From Rodentibacter sp. Ppn85 (lineage in GTDB: Bacteria > Pseudomonadota > Gammaproteobacteria > Enterobacterales > Pasteurellaceae): DNA of 64,000 bases. Position 1 is the stretch's first letter; each line of letters begins with the position of its first letter. Below the pieces are notes generated by a model. The model saw only the letters and a program-made list of their open reading frames with translations, searched no databases and was not told where the DNA came from. The DNA is taken from assembly GCF_001999335.1 (NCBI RefSeq), contig NZ_MLHS01000023.1, positions 1 through 64,000 of the forward strand, read 5' to 3'. The translations under genes and the position numbers were made by a program. Of this stretch, positions 1 through 10,015 are shown piece after piece.

Positions 1-893
1 ATGCCTTTCCAAGAGGGATAATTCGTCTGATTTTTTTAGCGATTTTAGGCGTCATTGCTTTTATCGATCTTCAACATGGTGTCAGACCCTTTGATAATCA
101 TATTAAGGCAATTAAATATGACCTTGAGTGGGCTTTTGAACCAGATAAAAGTCTCCTCTTAGCATATCAGAGGCATATTGAAATAAGAAATAGAGATAGT
201 TTTAAAAAAATGTTTCCAAATGATAAAGTGATTCCCTATGATGAATTTAGAAAGCCATATCTTGAAGAGGATAGCTTACGCTTGGCTCGCCCAGTTCTTC
301 ACGTTATCTGGCCGTTATTGCTCCTTTGCATTCTTTTTCCTCCACGCCCTCGTGGCATTCGGATTAATCGTAAGAAAAAAGTGATTTATCAACAACACTT
401 AGGCAAAGAATATTGGTTGGCGTTTATACCGGAAGAGGGCGATCCGTTAAGCGGCATTGTCTATAATCTTTACGGGCTTTATCCTTTTAGTCTAACGGGG
501 CGTTATTCCTTACAAATCGGCATACCCGAGAAAGACGGAAAACTGCCTTTTTTAATGTACGGTTGCTACCCGAATCCAAGCCTTGAACACAACCGTTATC
601 TTTTGCGTGCCATTCGGGATTTTGTGCGTGAAGACAATCCTGCAAGTCTGAAATATGTCGGACGTTGCTATAAATTGCCGTGGCTAAATCCGTTAATTTT
701 CCTGTTTAACGTGGGCAGTATTTTCCGTATGCCGTTTAACCAAAAACTGGCAGATAAACAGATTGAGGCGGAATTAAAAGCATGGAAAAAACGCAACGAA
801 AACAGTAAAAAGCATTGGTTCGACGCGGTACAACGCCAACAACAGAGCGTCAATCAAGATTTAGCGGAGTTAAAAATGGATAATAAAATCTAG
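1..893 (+). CDS. Tandem membrane-protein paralogue, copy 1 (5' end outside window)
   Basis: Partial gene. The reading frame is open from the first bases of the window (codon GCC at position 3), so the true start lies upstream; the ATG at 210 is internal. By alignment with the complete copy at 938-1936 it lacks about 36 N-terminal residues. It shows one hydrophobic helix near its start, a charged loop of about 70 residues, a second helix (HVIWPLLLLCILFPP), and a C-terminal part of about 180 residues, probably cytoplasmic. The last 197 residues are identical to copy 2, while the loop between the helices differs. I do not recognise the family with certainty. The RPRGIRINRKKKVIY stretch after helix 2 faintly recalls proteins found near type VI secretion genes (DUF6708-like), which is only a guess. 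A USS follows the stop. Confidence 0.75.
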   Translation, partial: AFPRGIIRLIFLAILGVIAFIDLQHGVRPFDNHIKAIKYDLEWAFEPDKSLLLAYQRHIEIRNRDSFKKMFPNDKVIPYDEFRKPYLEEDSLRLARPVLHVIWPLLLLCILFPPRPRGIRINRKKKVIYQQHLGKEYWLAFIPEEGDPLSGIVYNLYGLYPFSLTGRYSLQIGIPEKDGKLPFLMYGCYPNPSLEHNRYLLRAIRDFVREDNPASLKYVGRCYKLPWLNPLIFLFNVGSIFRMPFNQKLADKQIEAELKAWKKRNENSKKHWFDAVQRQQQSVNQDLAELKMDNKI

Positions 894-937
894 CGAAAAT
901 TGACCGCACTTTAGGATTTGAATATTAAAGGAATCAA

Positions 938-1936
938 ATGAAACTTCTCGAAAAATGGCTTCATTTTTACCGCATTTACACCTTGGGCTATTCCATTCGT
1001 CGGGTGAATCCCGATGAATTGGAAATTCGCCATTTAATTTTAGATGCCTTTCCCAGAGGGATGATTCGTCTGATCTTTTTAGCGATTTTAGGTGTCATTA
1101 CCTTTATTGATCTTCAACATGGCGTCAGACCCTTTGATAATCAAATTAAAGCAATTAAATATGATTTTGAATGGGCTTTTGAACCTGATAGATTTATTCA
1201 ACCCTTGTATGAAGGACATATAAAACGTCGTAATAATCCTATGTTTATAAGTAAATATCCAAATGAAAAGATACTTCCCTATGAAGAATATAGAAAACCA
1301 TATCTTGAACGGGATAGCTTACGCTTGGTTCGCCCTATTTTTCACGTTATCTGGCCGTTATTGCTCCTTTGCATTCTTTTTCCTCCACGCCCTCGTGGCA
1401 TTCGGATTAATCGTAAGAAAAAAGTGATTTATCAACAACACTTAGGCAAAGAATATTGGTTGGCGTTTATACCGGAAGAGGGCGATCCGTTAAGCGGCAT
1501 TGTCTATAATCTTTACGGGCTTTATCCTTTTAGTCTAACAGGGCGTTATTCTTTACAAATCGGCATACCCGAGAAAGACGGTAAACTGCCTTTTTTAATG
1601 TACGGTTGCTACCCGAATCCAAGCCTTGAACACAACCGTTATCTTTTGCGTGCCATTCGGGATTTTGTGCGTGAAGACAATCCTGCAAGTCTGAAATATG
1701 TCGGACGTTGCTATAAATTGCCGTGGCTAAATCCGTTAATTTTCCTGTTTAACGTGGGCAGTATTTTCCGTATGCCGTTTAACCAAAAACTGGCGGATAA
1801 ACAGATTGAGGCGGAATTAAAAGCATGGAAAAAACGCAACGAAAACAGTAAAAAGCATTGGTTCGACGCGGTACAACGCCAACAACAAAGCGTCAATCAA
1901 GATTTAGCGGAATTAAAAATGGATAATAAAATTTAG
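938..1936 (+). CDS. Tandem membrane-protein paralogue, copy 2
   Basis: Protein of 332 residues starting at ATG 938, after an AAAGGAATCAA ribosome-binding region. Predicted helices lie near residues 42-58 and 131-149, separated by an extracytoplasmic-type loop of about 70 residues; a basic C-terminal domain of about 180 residues follows. Residues 136-332 equal copy 1 exactly, with only scattered silent base changes, whereas roughly residues 84-112 of the loop are strongly divergent. The pattern suggests tandem duplication with later gene conversion of the 3' part, or selection on the loop. No enzyme motif is visible. Tandem copies with variable segments are common among immunity or receptor-like proteins, but nothing here proves such a role. 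Confidence 0.75.
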   Translation: MKLLEKWLHFYRIYTLGYSIRRVNPDELEIRHLILDAFPRGMIRLIFLAILGVITFIDLQHGVRPFDNQIKAIKYDFEWAFEPDRFIQPLYEGHIKRRNNPMFISKYPNEKILPYEEYRKPYLERDSLRLVRPIFHVIWPLLLLCILFPPRPRGIRINRKKKVIYQQHLGKEYWLAFIPEEGDPLSGIVYNLYGLYPFSLTGRYSLQIGIPEKDGKLPFLMYGCYPNPSLEHNRYLLRAIRDFVREDNPASLKYVGRCYKLPWLNPLIFLFNVGSIFRMPFNQKLADKQIEAELKAWKKRNENSKKHWFDAVQRQQQSVNQDLAELKMDNKI

Positions 1937-1953
1937 CCAAAATCGACCGCACT

Positions 1954-1990
1954 TATATCTTGAGTATTCCATTCGTCGGATTTTTTCCCC
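1954..1990 (+). repeat. Possible relic of a third paralogue start
   Basis: Just after copy 2 the sequence CTTGAGTATTCCATTCGTCGG closely repeats the stretch at 983-1005 inside the coding start of copy 2, including 13 identical bases (TTCCATTCGTCGG). No reading frame follows. It looks like debris of another copy of the tandem array. Confidence 0.4.
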
Positions 1991-2036
1991 AATTAATATT
2001 TACGACCTCATTTCCTTTTGTTAGAATTTGATATCT

Positions 2037-2059
2037 AATTGAAACTAATTCTCAATTGT
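2037..2059 (+). promoter_or_regulatory. Candidate Fur box upstream of exbB
   Basis: An A/T-rich inverted repeat, AATTGA-N9-TCAATT, lies 25-45 bases before the exbB start. It matches the 19-bp Fur consensus at only about half its positions. The assignment rests mainly on the known iron control of exbB-exbD-tonB. Confidence 0.35.
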
Positions 2060-2081
2060 TTTTATGCTTTAAGGATAAAAA

Positions 2082-2540
2082 ATGCCTCAACTTTTCGAGT
2101 TTTTACAACAATACAGTGACTACATTATTATCGGACTTTTATTTGTTATGAGCGTGATTATGCTTGCGATGGTTATTGAACGCTTTATTTTTCTAAGCAG
2201 AATTAATGTAGGCAAGTATTCTAATATTCATGCACTGGATATCGATCTGAATCGTAATATGACTACGATTTCTACTGTCGGTGCGAATGCACCTTATGTC
2301 GGGTTATTAGGTACGGTTATCGGTATTTTATTAACTTTCTATCAAATCGGTCAGGGTGGAGGTGATGTGGATGCTGGTGAAATTATGTTGCATCTTTCTT
2401 TGGCTCTAAAGGCGACTGCACTTGGGATTTTAGTGGCTATTCCGGCCATGGTTTTTTATAGCGGTTTAAACCGTAAAATTGAGGTAAACCGTTTAAAATG
2501 GAAAGTGTTAAATTCACAGAAAGATAAGGAATACTCGTGA
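2082..2540 (+). CDS. exbB: TonB-system energising protein ExbB
   Basis: ExbB forms with ExbD the inner-membrane proton channel that powers TonB, and so outer-membrane import of haem, transferrin iron or siderophores. The 152-residue protein is the short Haemophilus form, with one early helix (residues 15-35) and two later helices carrying the MotA/TolQ/ExbB signature: [20 protein letters not shown] and the [19 protein letters not shown] helix. The start ATG 2082 follows AAGGATAAAAA. It overlaps exbD by 4 bases, and the exbB-exbD-tonB order equals that of H. influenzae, so one operon is very likely. Confidence 0.95.
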   Translation: MPQLFEFLQQYSDYIIIGLLFVMSVIMLAMVIERFIFLSRINVGKYSNIHALDIDLNRNMTTISTVGANAPYVGLLGTVIGILLTFYQIGQGGGDVDAGEIMLHLSLALKATALGILVAIPAMVFYSGLNRKIEVNRLKWKVLNSQKDKEYS

Positions 2541-2944
2541 AAAAATTTGATGAAATCAACATTATTCCTTTCATTGATATTATGTTGGTGCTATTGGCCA
2601 TTGTGTTGATTACCGCCTCCTTTATTTCGCAGGGGAAAATTCAAGTCAATGTGCCAAAAGCAAGTACAACCGTAGCTTTTAAATCCGATGATTTGGCAAA
2701 ATTACTGACGGTTACTGCGAAAGGAGAGTTCTACTTTAATGATAAACCCATTTCACAAGAAGCCTTAGAGGCAGAAATTAGCCAATGGGATAAGGGGCAA
2801 AAAGTGACGTTGAAAATTGATGCGGAAGCAAGTTTTCAGGATTTTGTCACTATTACTGATTTACTTGCCAAAAATGAGATTAAAAATGTGGCGCTGGTAT
2901 CAATGAAGGATAAAAACGGTAATGCGACACCGGCCGGAAAATAG
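2537..2944 (+). CDS. exbD: TonB-system protein ExbD
   Basis: Proton-channel partner of ExbB, with a single N-terminal membrane anchor (about residues 10-30) and a periplasmic domain. The family's essential helix aspartate is visible in [18 protein letters not shown]. The 135-residue length is normal. It begins inside the end of exbB (ATGA-type overlap at 2537-2540; the start is GTG), so translation is probably coupled. tonB follows 8 bases after the stop. Confidence 0.95.
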   Translation: MKKFDEINIIPFIDIMLVLLAIVLITASFISQGKIQVNVPKASTTVAFKSDDLAKLLTVTAKGEFYFNDKPISQEALEAEISQWDKGQKVTLKIDAEASFQDFVTITDLLAKNEIKNVALVSMKDKNGNATPAGK

Positions 2945-2952
2945 GAAAAGTT

Positions 2953-3717
2953 ATGCAACAAGCTAAACGTTTATTCCTAGCTTTGCTTATTTCTCTTCTT
3001 GTTCATAGCGTTATAGTTGGTGCGCTATTATGGAATTGGCATGAATCTAATGATAGTGCAAATAATCATGCCGGTGAGCTAGCGACGACGATTTCAATGG
3101 AAATGGTACAGGGGATGCGCATTGAAGAACCTGAATCGGAGCCGGAACCTCAAAAGAGCGAACCTGAACCACCAAGGGAAGAGATAGTGGCGGATCCGAC
3201 AAAAAAACCGGAACCTGAAAAGAAAAAACAACCTGAGAATAAACAGGAAAAAATAAAGCGGTCCAAAGAAAAACCAAAAAAACAGGTAAAGCAATCTGAA
3301 AAAGCACAGAAATTACCACAACATTTGTCGGTAGGCGATCGTAATGTAAACTCTGCATCGGCGATAAATTCAAAAGCAACAACAACCGGCATGGTAAATA
3401 CCAATGCTAATGTAGTAGGAAACGGTTCAAATGCAAATGAAATTGCTGCTTATAAAGCCGCGCTTTATCGTGAAATAGAGCGTCGAAAACAATATCCGAC
3501 ACGAGCTAAAATGATGCGTAAACAAGGAGTGGTTCATATCTCCTTTAATGTTGGTAATGACGGTTCATTAAGTGGTGAAAATGTCGTGAAATCCTCAGGC
3601 GATGAAAGCCTGGATAAAGCTGCATTAAAAGCAGTGAAAAGTGCAAGACCGGTTGGACCTAAACCAAATGGATTAGCAAGTAATATATCTGTTCCGATTC
3701 GATTTAGTTTGCAGTAA
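2953..3717 (+). CDS. tonB: Energy-transducing protein TonB
   Basis: TonB (254 residues) carries the ExbBD proton-motive energy across the periplasm to outer-membrane receptors. It has an N-terminal anchor with the SLLVHSV-type histidine (residues 10-30), a long Pro/Glu/Lys-rich spacer (about 55-120) with EPEP and KPEPEKK repeats, and a C-terminal TonB domain starting near YPTRAKMMRKQG and ending in VPIRFSLQ. It is the last gene of the operon, before a strong bidirectional hairpin. Antisense open frames in the spacer are shadows caused by its Pro/Lys composition. Confidence 0.95.
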   Translation: MQQAKRLFLALLISLLVHSVIVGALLWNWHESNDSANNHAGELATTISMEMVQGMRIEEPESEPEPQKSEPEPPREEIVADPTKKPEPEKKKQPENKQEKIKRSKEKPKKQVKQSEKAQKLPQHLSVGDRNVNSASAINSKATTTGMVNTNANVVGNGSNANEIAAYKAALYREIERRKQYPTRAKMMRKQGVVHISFNVGNDGSLSGENVVKSSGDESLDKAALKAVKSARPVGPKPNGLASNISVPIRFSLQ

Positions 3718-3745
3718 AAAAGCAGAGTTTGACTCTGCTTTTTTA
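3716..3745 (+). terminator. Bidirectional terminator tonB / glmU
   Basis: Stem AGCAGAG / CTCTGCT with a TTTGA loop, flanked by A5 before and T5 after. It can stop transcription from tonB on the plus strand and from glmU on the minus strand. Confidence 0.9.
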
Positions 3746-3760
3746 TTATGACATCAGATC

Positions 3761-5131
3761 TTATTTTTTCTTAATCGGGCGTTGCCACCCCTGAATATGG
3801 CGTTGCGGCACACGTGTAATCACTAACTCATCTTTTGCTACATTACGCGTGATGGTTGAACCTGCACCAATTGTTGCGCCGTCTTCAACCGTCACAGGCG
3901 CCACTAATTGTGTATCGGAACCCACGAAGACATTATCACCGATAATGGTTTTAAATTTATTCGCCCCATCGTAATTACAGGTGATAACACCAGCGCCAAT
4001 ATTACAATTTAAGCCGATTTCACTATCTCCTACATAGGTTAAATGGTTCACTTTTGAACCTTTGCCAACGACAGATTTTTTGATTTCTACAAAGTTACCG
4101 ATGTGAGCTTCAGAGGCAAGTTTTGTGCCGGGACGTAAACGGGAGAAAGGACCGATTACCGCTTTTTCGCCAATGCTGGCATCTTCTAGTACGGAATAAG
4201 GCTTCACCTCCACATCATCACCGATCACCACATTTTTCAATAGACAACCGGCACCAATTTTTACCCGATTTCCTAACCGCACTTTGCCTTCAATAATCAC
4301 ATTCACATCAATTTCAACATCTTTGCCGTGTTCTAGCGAACCACGTAAATCGAAACGGGTCGGATCAAATAACATTACGCCTTCTAACAATAAGCGTTCA
4401 GCTTGTTTATGTTGATAGTAACGTTCAAGTGCAGCTAACTGTAAACGATTATTTGCTCCTTCCACTTCCATCCTATCCATCGCTTGCACGGCAACAACTT
4501 GGTAACCGTCTTGGTTTGCGAGGGCAATTAAATCCGTTAAATAATATTCTCCTTGTGCGTTATTATTACCCACGTGGGCAAGCCATTTTTTGAGGCTTGC
4601 CCCATCGGATACTATTACACCGGTATTGACTTCCTGAACTTTTAATTGTTCAGCATTGGCATCTTTTTCTTCAACAATGGCAACTACACGACCATTTTCA
4701 CGAATAATACGCCCGTAGCCGGTCGGATTGTCTAGCTGTACGGTCAATAAGGCAATGCCGTTTTCCGGTTTTGCTGCGATCAGTTTTTCGAGGGTTTCTT
4801 TGGTAATAAGAGGGGCATCGCCGTAAAGCACCACAATATTTTCATCGTCTTTAAAAAACGGTGCAGCCTGTTGCACCGCATGTGCTGTGCCAAGTTGTTC
4901 GGTTTGCAATACCCAATTGACGTTTTCATTGACAAGGCGTTCACGCATTAATTCACCGCCATGTCCGTAAATTAAATGTACGTTTTCAGCCCCCAAGGAA
5001 TTTGCCGTATCAATCACGTGCTTCACCATCGGCTTGCCTGCCACTGTATGCAATACCTTTGGTAAATCCGAGTACATACGCGTACCTTTTCCTGCCGCCA
5101 AAATGACCGCACTTAATGTTTTGTTTGTCAT
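3761..5131 (-). CDS. glmU: Bifunctional UDP-GlcNAc pyrophosphorylase / GlcN-1-P acetyltransferase GlmU
   Basis: GlmU makes UDP-GlcNAc for peptidoglycan and lipooligosaccharide. Its C-terminal half acetylates glucosamine-1-phosphate; its N-terminal half then joins it to UTP. The 456 residues are full length. The N-terminal nucleotidyltransferase motif [18 protein letters not shown] is intact, and from about residue 250 the left-handed beta-helix hexapeptides run to the end ([38 protein letters not shown]). It is a single gene on the minus strand, between tonB and divergent fucR. A USS lies at its 5' end within the coding sequence. Confidence 0.97.
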   Translation of the reverse strand: MTNKTLSAVILAAGKGTRMYSDLPKVLHTVAGKPMVKHVIDTANSLGAENVHLIYGHGGELMRERLVNENVNWVLQTEQLGTAHAVQQAAPFFKDDENIVVLYGDAPLITKETLEKLIAAKPENGIALLTVQLDNPTGYGRIIRENGRVVAIVEEKDANAEQLKVQEVNTGVIVSDGASLKKWLAHVGNNNAQGEYYLTDLIALANQDGYQVVAVQAMDRMEVEGANNRLQLAALERYYQHKQAERLLLEGVMLFDPTRFDLRGSLEHGKDVEIDVNVIIEGKVRLGNRVKIGAGCLLKNVVIGDDVEVKPYSVLEDASIGEKAVIGPFSRLRPGTKLASEAHIGNFVEIKKSVVGKGSKVNHLTYVGDSEIGLNCNIGAGVITCNYDGANKFKTIIGDNVFVGSDTQLVAPVTVEDGATIGAGSTITRNVAKDELVITRVPQRHIQGWQRPIKKK

Positions 5132-5251
5132 AAATTCTCTCTTGTGATCAAAAGTCCAAATATTTTAGCGTAGAAAGGAAAAGATGATAAGTTGTTTATT
5201 TTTTCTAAAAAATTCTATAATGAGACAATTTTTGAGCGATTTGGAGTGAAT

Positions 5252-6001
5252 ATGCGTAATAGAGATGACATGATTCTGCAATGGATTAACCAGCAAGGCA
5301 AAGCCAGTGTGATTGAACTGGCTGAAAAGTGTGAAATATCTGTTGAAACCATCCGACGTGATCTTAATCGGCTTGAAAAGCAAGGATTGCTTTATCGTAC
5401 TCATGGAGGAGCGATAAGTAATAAAACGACTGATCTTGGGGCTTTTTTTCAGACTCGGCGATATATTAATGCGGCAGCAAAACGATATATTGCAAAAAAT
5501 GCGCTTGAATTACTTTACGAAAATGCTGTGGTTGGATTGGATGCAAGTTCTACCAGTTGGTATTTTGCGCATTTAATGCCGGATATTCCTTGTACTGTTG
5601 TGACGAATTCTATGCTTAATATCAACGCATTGGTTAATAAACCCAATATCAAAACCATTGTTACCGGTGGGGTCTATTCATCAAAATATGAAGCGTTTTA
5701 CGGACCATTGTCAGAGTATTTATTACAACGTCTCCATATTAACTTTTCTATTTTTTCTTGTTCCGGTATTGATAATCAAGGAAACATTTGGGAGTCCAAT
5801 GAGTTAAATGCTTCTTCAAAGCGTAAAATGATGGAAGCATCAGAGCATACTTATCTTTTAGCGGATCATTCTAAATTTGAGAAAAAGAGCCTGATACAAT
5901 TAACCGAATTGAGCGAAATTAATACTATTTTTACTGATTCCGATTTATCGGAAACACTCCAAGCATATTGTGAAAAAAACGATGTTTTGACCGTTTTATA
6001 A
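5252..6001 (+). CDS. fucR: L-fucose operon regulator FucR (DeoR family)
   Basis: DeoR-family regulator of 249 residues. The N-terminal winged helix-turn-helix (SVIELAEKCEISVETIRRDLNRLEKQGLLYRTHGGA) is typical, followed by the sugar-phosphate sensor domain with the TNSMLNIN and TGGVYSSK motifs. I chose ATG 5252 because GGAGTGAAT precedes it; an in-frame TTG at 5192 would add 20 residues without support. It lies directly upstream of fucI and points the same way. In E. coli the related FucR activates the fuc genes with fuculose-1-phosphate as effector; the same role is inferred here. Confidence 0.88.
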   Translation: MRNRDDMILQWINQQGKASVIELAEKCEISVETIRRDLNRLEKQGLLYRTHGGAISNKTTDLGAFFQTRRYINAAAKRYIAKNALELLYENAVVGLDASSTSWYFAHLMPDIPCTVVTNSMLNINALVNKPNIKTIVTGGVYSSKYEAFYGPLSEYLLQRLHINFSIFSCSGIDNQGNIWESNELNASSKRKMMEASEHTYLLADHSKFEKKSLIQLTELSEINTIFTDSDLSETLQAYCEKNDVLTVL

Positions 6002-6081
6002 TAAATAATGACCGAATTTACCGATTATTCAAAAAATAAGCAATAATCGGGCGTTATTTCCCTGAAAAAATACCCGATTAT

Positions 6082-6097
6082 TGTGATCCCTTTCACA
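6082..6097 (+). promoter_or_regulatory. Perfect CRP site upstream of fucI
   Basis: TGTGATCCCTTTCACA is an exact TGTGA-N6-TCACA palindrome, 130 bases before the fucI start and after fucR. It strongly suggests cAMP-CRP activation of the fucose catabolic operon. Confidence 0.85.
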
Positions 6098-6226
6098 AAT
6101 TTGAAATTAACTTCACTTTTCTTCTATTTTCTTTCATTTTTTTATTCAAAAATAATTTCAAGTTAAGCAAATAAACCGCTTATCCGAGTCAATATGAATG
6201 TTAAAAATGATAGGAGAGACACTATT

Positions 6227-7996
6227 ATGACAGCTTCCACTCAAACTAATCGCATTAAAATTGGTATTCGTCCAACCATTGACGGTCGTCGTATGGGCGT
6301 ACGTGAATCGTTAGAAGAGCAAACCATGCGTATGGCGCAATCCGTTGCAGAGTTGTTGCAAACCCACATCCGCCATACAGATGGTTCTTTTGTTAAATGT
6401 GTGATTGCCGATACTTGTATCGGTGGCGTTGCTGAAGCTGCGACTTGTGCAGATAAGTTCAAACGTGAAAATGTGGGATTAACCATTACTGTAACACCTT
6501 GCTGGTGCTACGGTTCCGAAACTATCGATATGGATCTGCATATGCCGAAAGCCATTTGGGGATTTAATGGTACTGAACGTCCGGGTGCGGTTTATCTTGC
6601 TGCTGCACTTGCAGGTCATTCTCAATTAGGTTTACCGGCATTTTCAATTTATGGCACAGAAGTTCAGGAAGCGGATGACACAGAGATTCCGGAGGATGTG
6701 AAAGAAAAACTCTTACGTTTTGCTCGTGCAGGTCTCACCGTCGCAACCATTCGTGGTAAATCTTATTTGTCTATCGGTTCTGTTTCTATGGGAATTGCAG
6801 GATCCATTGTGAACCAGCAATTTTTCCAAGAATACCTCGGTATGCGTAATGAATATGTGGATATGACAGAAATCAAACGTCGTTTGGATCGTAAAATCTA
6901 TGATCAAGAGGAAGTGGACTTAGCGATTTCTTGGGTAAAACAATATTGCAAGGAAGGTATCGATGTTAACAGTCAGGAACACCAACGTACGCAGGAAGAA
7001 CGTGCCGAACTTTGGGAAAATGTGGTGAAAATGACCATCATTACTCGCGATTTGATGGTGGGAAATCCAAAATTAGCGAAATTAAATTATGCGGAAGAAT
7101 CATTAGGTCATAACGCGATTGCAGCCGGTTTCCAAGGCCAACGTCATTGGACCGATCATTTGCCAAACGGTGATTTTATGGAAGCGATGTTGAATTCTAC
7201 TTATGATTGGAATGGGGTTCGTCCGCCATATATTCTTGCGACTGAAAATGACAGTTTGAATGCGGTATGTATGCTGTTTGGACATCAACTGACCGGTCAG
7301 GCTCAAGTTTTTGCTGATGTGCGTACTTATTGGAGTCCGGAATCCGTCGAACGTGTGACCGGTTGGAAACCGGAAAGCGGCTTTATTCATTTAATTAACT
7401 CCGGTTCCGCAGCACTTGACGGCACAGGTCAACACCGGGATGAAAACGGCAAACCAACCATTAAACCGGCTTGGGAAGTGACCGAAGAAGACGGAAAACG
7501 TTGTTTAGAGAATACCCGTTGGTGTCCGGCCGTACATGAATATTTCCGTGGCGGTGGTTTATCTTCTCAATTTTTAACTAAAGGCGGTATGCCGTTCACC
7601 ATGCATCGTATTAACCTTATCAAAGGATTAGGGCCGGTATTGCAAATTGCCGAAGGTTGGTCAATCGATTTACCAGAGCAAGTCCACGATATCCTCAACA
7701 AACGCACCAATGAAACTTGGCCGACGACGTGGTTTGTTCCTCGTTTAACAGGCAAGGGCGCATTCGCCGATGTGTATTCTGTCATGGCAAATTGGGGCGC
7801 TAACCACTGTGTAGCAACTTATGGACACATTGGTTCGGATCTTATCACGCTTGCTTCAATGTTACGTATTCCGGTTTGTATGCATAACGTTGATGAACGC
7901 AATATATTTCGTCCAAGTGCTTGGAATGGTTTTGGTCAAGATAAAGAAAGTCAGGATTATCGCGCCTGTAAAAACTTCGGGCCACTTTATAAATAA
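6227..7996 (+). CDS. fucI: L-fucose isomerase FucI
   Basis: Cytoplasmic Mn-dependent enzyme converting L-fucose to L-fuculose, the first catabolic step. The 589 residues match the E. coli enzyme almost end to end. The metal ligands known there (Glu337, Asp361, His528) correspond here to Glu340 (ATENDSL), Asp364 (VFADVRTYW) and His527 (WGANHCV). I chose ATG 6227 over ATG 6194 because TAGGAGAG sits 10 bases before it. It heads fucI-fucK-fucU-fucA-fucP, behind a CRP site. Confidence 0.96.
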   Translation: MTASTQTNRIKIGIRPTIDGRRMGVRESLEEQTMRMAQSVAELLQTHIRHTDGSFVKCVIADTCIGGVAEAATCADKFKRENVGLTITVTPCWCYGSETIDMDLHMPKAIWGFNGTERPGAVYLAAALAGHSQLGLPAFSIYGTEVQEADDTEIPEDVKEKLLRFARAGLTVATIRGKSYLSIGSVSMGIAGSIVNQQFFQEYLGMRNEYVDMTEIKRRLDRKIYDQEEVDLAISWVKQYCKEGIDVNSQEHQRTQEERAELWENVVKMTIITRDLMVGNPKLAKLNYAEESLGHNAIAAGFQGQRHWTDHLPNGDFMEAMLNSTYDWNGVRPPYILATENDSLNAVCMLFGHQLTGQAQVFADVRTYWSPESVERVTGWKPESGFIHLINSGSAALDGTGQHRDENGKPTIKPAWEVTEEDGKRCLENTRWCPAVHEYFRGGGLSSQFLTKGGMPFTMHRINLIKGLGPVLQIAEGWSIDLPEQVHDILNKRTNETWPTTWFVPRLTGKGAFADVYSVMANWGANHCVATYGHIGSDLITLASMLRIPVCMHNVDERNIFRPSAWNGFGQDKESQDYRACKNFGPLYK

Positions 7997-8005
7997 GTGA
8001 TGATT

Positions 8006-8029
8006 GGCACGTGCTTTTCAACACGTGCC
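8006..8029 (+). other. Intra-operon hairpin between fucI and fucK
   Basis: Perfect 8-bp stem GGCACGTG / CACGTGCC with an 8-base loop, just after the fucI stop and without a U tract. It may stabilise or process the mRNA, or cause partial attenuation. The 119-base gap also holds a USS. Confidence 0.6.
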
Positions 8030-8115
8030 GCTATTCCATCAAAAACCACATTGAAGTGCGGTCAAAAATTCACTTATTTTTCAGCCGCATTTTTTCTAAA
8101 TTTTAGGGAGGGCTT

Positions 8116-9549
8116 ATGCCTATCGTACTGATTTTTGATTGCGGTGCGACCAATTTACGTACTATTGCGATGACTGATAAAGGCGAAATTTTGGCATCCC
8201 ATCATATTGCGAACAATACCCAACCAGATGTCAAATTTGTTGATTATCATATTTGGGATTTTGAAGAAATCTGGCAAAAGTTATCCGATTGTGTGAATCA
8301 CACCGTTAACCAACTAAAACAACAACATATTGATCTAAACGATATTGTTGGAATTTCCGTTACCACATTTGGTGTGGATGGTGCGCCATTTGATCATGAT
8401 GGACAACAGCTTTATCCGATTATTTCTTGGAAATGCCCTCGCACAATTCCAGTGATGGAAACCCTATCACAGTTGCTTGACATTGAAGCGCTCTATCAAC
8501 GCAATGGTATCGGGCAATACAGTTTTAATACCTTATTTAAATTGCTTTGGTTGAAAGAACATGAACCGGAGATTTTCCAAAAAATGGATAAGTTTGTGTT
8601 CATTTCTTCCATGATAACCCAGCGTTTAACCGGTGAATGGACAACCGATCACAGCATGGCGGGCACCTCTATGATGACGAATCTTGCTAGTGGTGATTGG
8701 GACGAAGGCGTTTTGCAGTTGCTTGGGTTAACCTCAAATCATTTTCCACCAATGCGTCATGCCGGTGAAAAAGTGGGAGAGCTCACTACTGCACTTGCTG
8801 CCCGTTGGGGGTTAAATTGCATTCCGGTGATTGCCTGCGGACATGATACTCAGTTTGCCGTATTCGGTTCCGGAGCAGAATTAAATCAACCTGTGTTGAG
8901 TTCCGGTACTTGGGAAATTTTAATGGTTCGTACGCAATATGCAAAACCGCAATTTGATTTTATTTCACAAGGATTAACGACGGAATTTGACGTTCAACCG
9001 AATTGCTTTAACCCGGCGGTACAATGGGTTGGTTCGGGCATTATGGAATGGTTGGGTAAATTATTGTTCGCTGATGTGTACGGCACCGACCAATATTATG
9101 CCTGCATGATTCAAGAAGGCAGTGCGGCAGATGAAAACGGCGCCAAAAGTGTGGTTGATTTTCAGGGCATTTTTAGCCAACCAGGCAAGGGTAATATTGC
9201 TGGACTTTCCATGTTTACCTCTCGTGGTGAAATTTATCGTGCTGCACTCTACTACATGGCAAATCAGCTAAAACAGGGATTGGACGTGCTACAACAAATC
9301 AGTCATTTCAAAGCCGAAAGTTTGATCTGTGTCGGGGGTGGTTCCAAAAATCCGCTTTGGAATCAGATCCGTGCCGATGTTTTAGGTTTACCGATTGATG
9401 TGGTCGATGTTGCAGAAAGCACGGTATTGGGCGCTGCGATGTTTACCTTTGCGGGAATTGGGTATTACGACAGCCCGGAAGCCGCGCAAAAAATTATGCA
9501 ACCACAACGCAAACGTATTTATCCTCGGTTTAATTTTGCAAAGGAATAG
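8116..9549 (+). CDS. fucK: L-fuculokinase FucK
   Basis: FGGY-family kinase phosphorylating L-fuculose to L-fuculose-1-phosphate. The 477 residues include the N-terminal phosphate-binding segment [14 protein letters not shown], the C-terminal nucleotide-binding glycines ([22 protein letters not shown]) and the catalytic-type Asp in [11 protein letters not shown] 8116 follows GGGAGGGCTT, a strong ribosome-binding site. fucU begins 10 bases after its stop, so the two are cotranscribed. Confidence 0.95.
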   Translation: MPIVLIFDCGATNLRTIAMTDKGEILASHHIANNTQPDVKFVDYHIWDFEEIWQKLSDCVNHTVNQLKQQHIDLNDIVGISVTTFGVDGAPFDHDGQQLYPIISWKCPRTIPVMETLSQLLDIEALYQRNGIGQYSFNTLFKLLWLKEHEPEIFQKMDKFVFISSMITQRLTGEWTTDHSMAGTSMMTNLASGDWDEGVLQLLGLTSNHFPPMRHAGEKVGELTTALAARWGLNCIPVIACGHDTQFAVFGSGAELNQPVLSSGTWEILMVRTQYAKPQFDFISQGLTTEFDVQPNCFNPAVQWVGSGIMEWLGKLLFADVYGTDQYYACMIQEGSAADENGAKSVVDFQGIFSQPGKGNIAGLSMFTSRGEIYRAALYYMANQLKQGLDVLQQISHFKAESLICVGGGSKNPLWNQIRADVLGLPIDVVDVAESTVLGAAMFTFAGIGYYDSPEAAQKIMQPQRKRIYPRFNFAKE

Positions 9550-9559
9550 GAGCAATTTA

Positions 9560-9994
9560 ATGTTAAAAGGTATTCATTCGGCAATTTCCCCTGAATTACT
9601 CAAAATTCTTGCCGAAATGGGGCATGGTGATGAACTCGTACTTGCAGATGCGCATTTTCCAGCGCATTCGTTACATCAAAACGTGATTCGTGCAGACGGC
9701 ATTTCTATCGCAACGCTGTTAGAAGGCATCTCGCCATTATTTGAATTTGACACTTATGTTGATGCGCCATTGGCTATGATGCAAGCAGTGCAAGGCGATA
9801 CTCTCGATCCCGAAGTTGAAAAACGCTATCTCAATGCGATTCGAAGTGCGGTCAGAATTGTGCCTAATTTAACCCGAATTGATCGTTTTGCTTTCTATGA
9901 TCGGGCAAAACAAGCCTATGCCGTCGTCATTACGGGAGAAACAGCCAAATACGGCAACATTATTGTCAAAAAAGGGGTTACGCCCGTTTTATAA
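9560..9994 (+). CDS. fucU: L-fucose mutarotase FucU
   Basis: RbsD/FucU-family protein of 144 residues that interconverts the anomers of L-fucose and so feeds the isomerase. The family signatures [34 protein letters not shown] and the C-terminal [16 protein letters not shown] are clear. The real start is ATG 9560, preceded by AGGAGCAA; a longer open frame reaching back to 9395 overlaps fucK in another phase and is a shadow. It lies between fucK and fucA. Confidence 0.94.
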   Translation: MLKGIHSAISPELLKILAEMGHGDELVLADAHFPAHSLHQNVIRADGISIATLLEGISPLFEFDTYVDAPLAMMQAVQGDTLDPEVEKRYLNAIRSAVRIVPNLTRIDRFAFYDRAKQAYAVVITGETAKYGNIIVKKGVTPVL

Positions 9995-10015
9995 CAAGTT
10001 AGAGGTACTTCAAAA

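Noticed and set aside
3047-3404. Three overlapping antisense open frames in tonB
   Set aside because: They arise from the Pro/Glu/Lys-rich spacer of tonB, have Phe/Leu/Ser-rich low-complexity translations and no start signals.
9395-9559. Longer N-terminus for the fucU product
   Set aside because: The extra 55 codons lie within fucK in another phase; ATG 9560 has its own ribosome-binding site and gives the normal FucU length.
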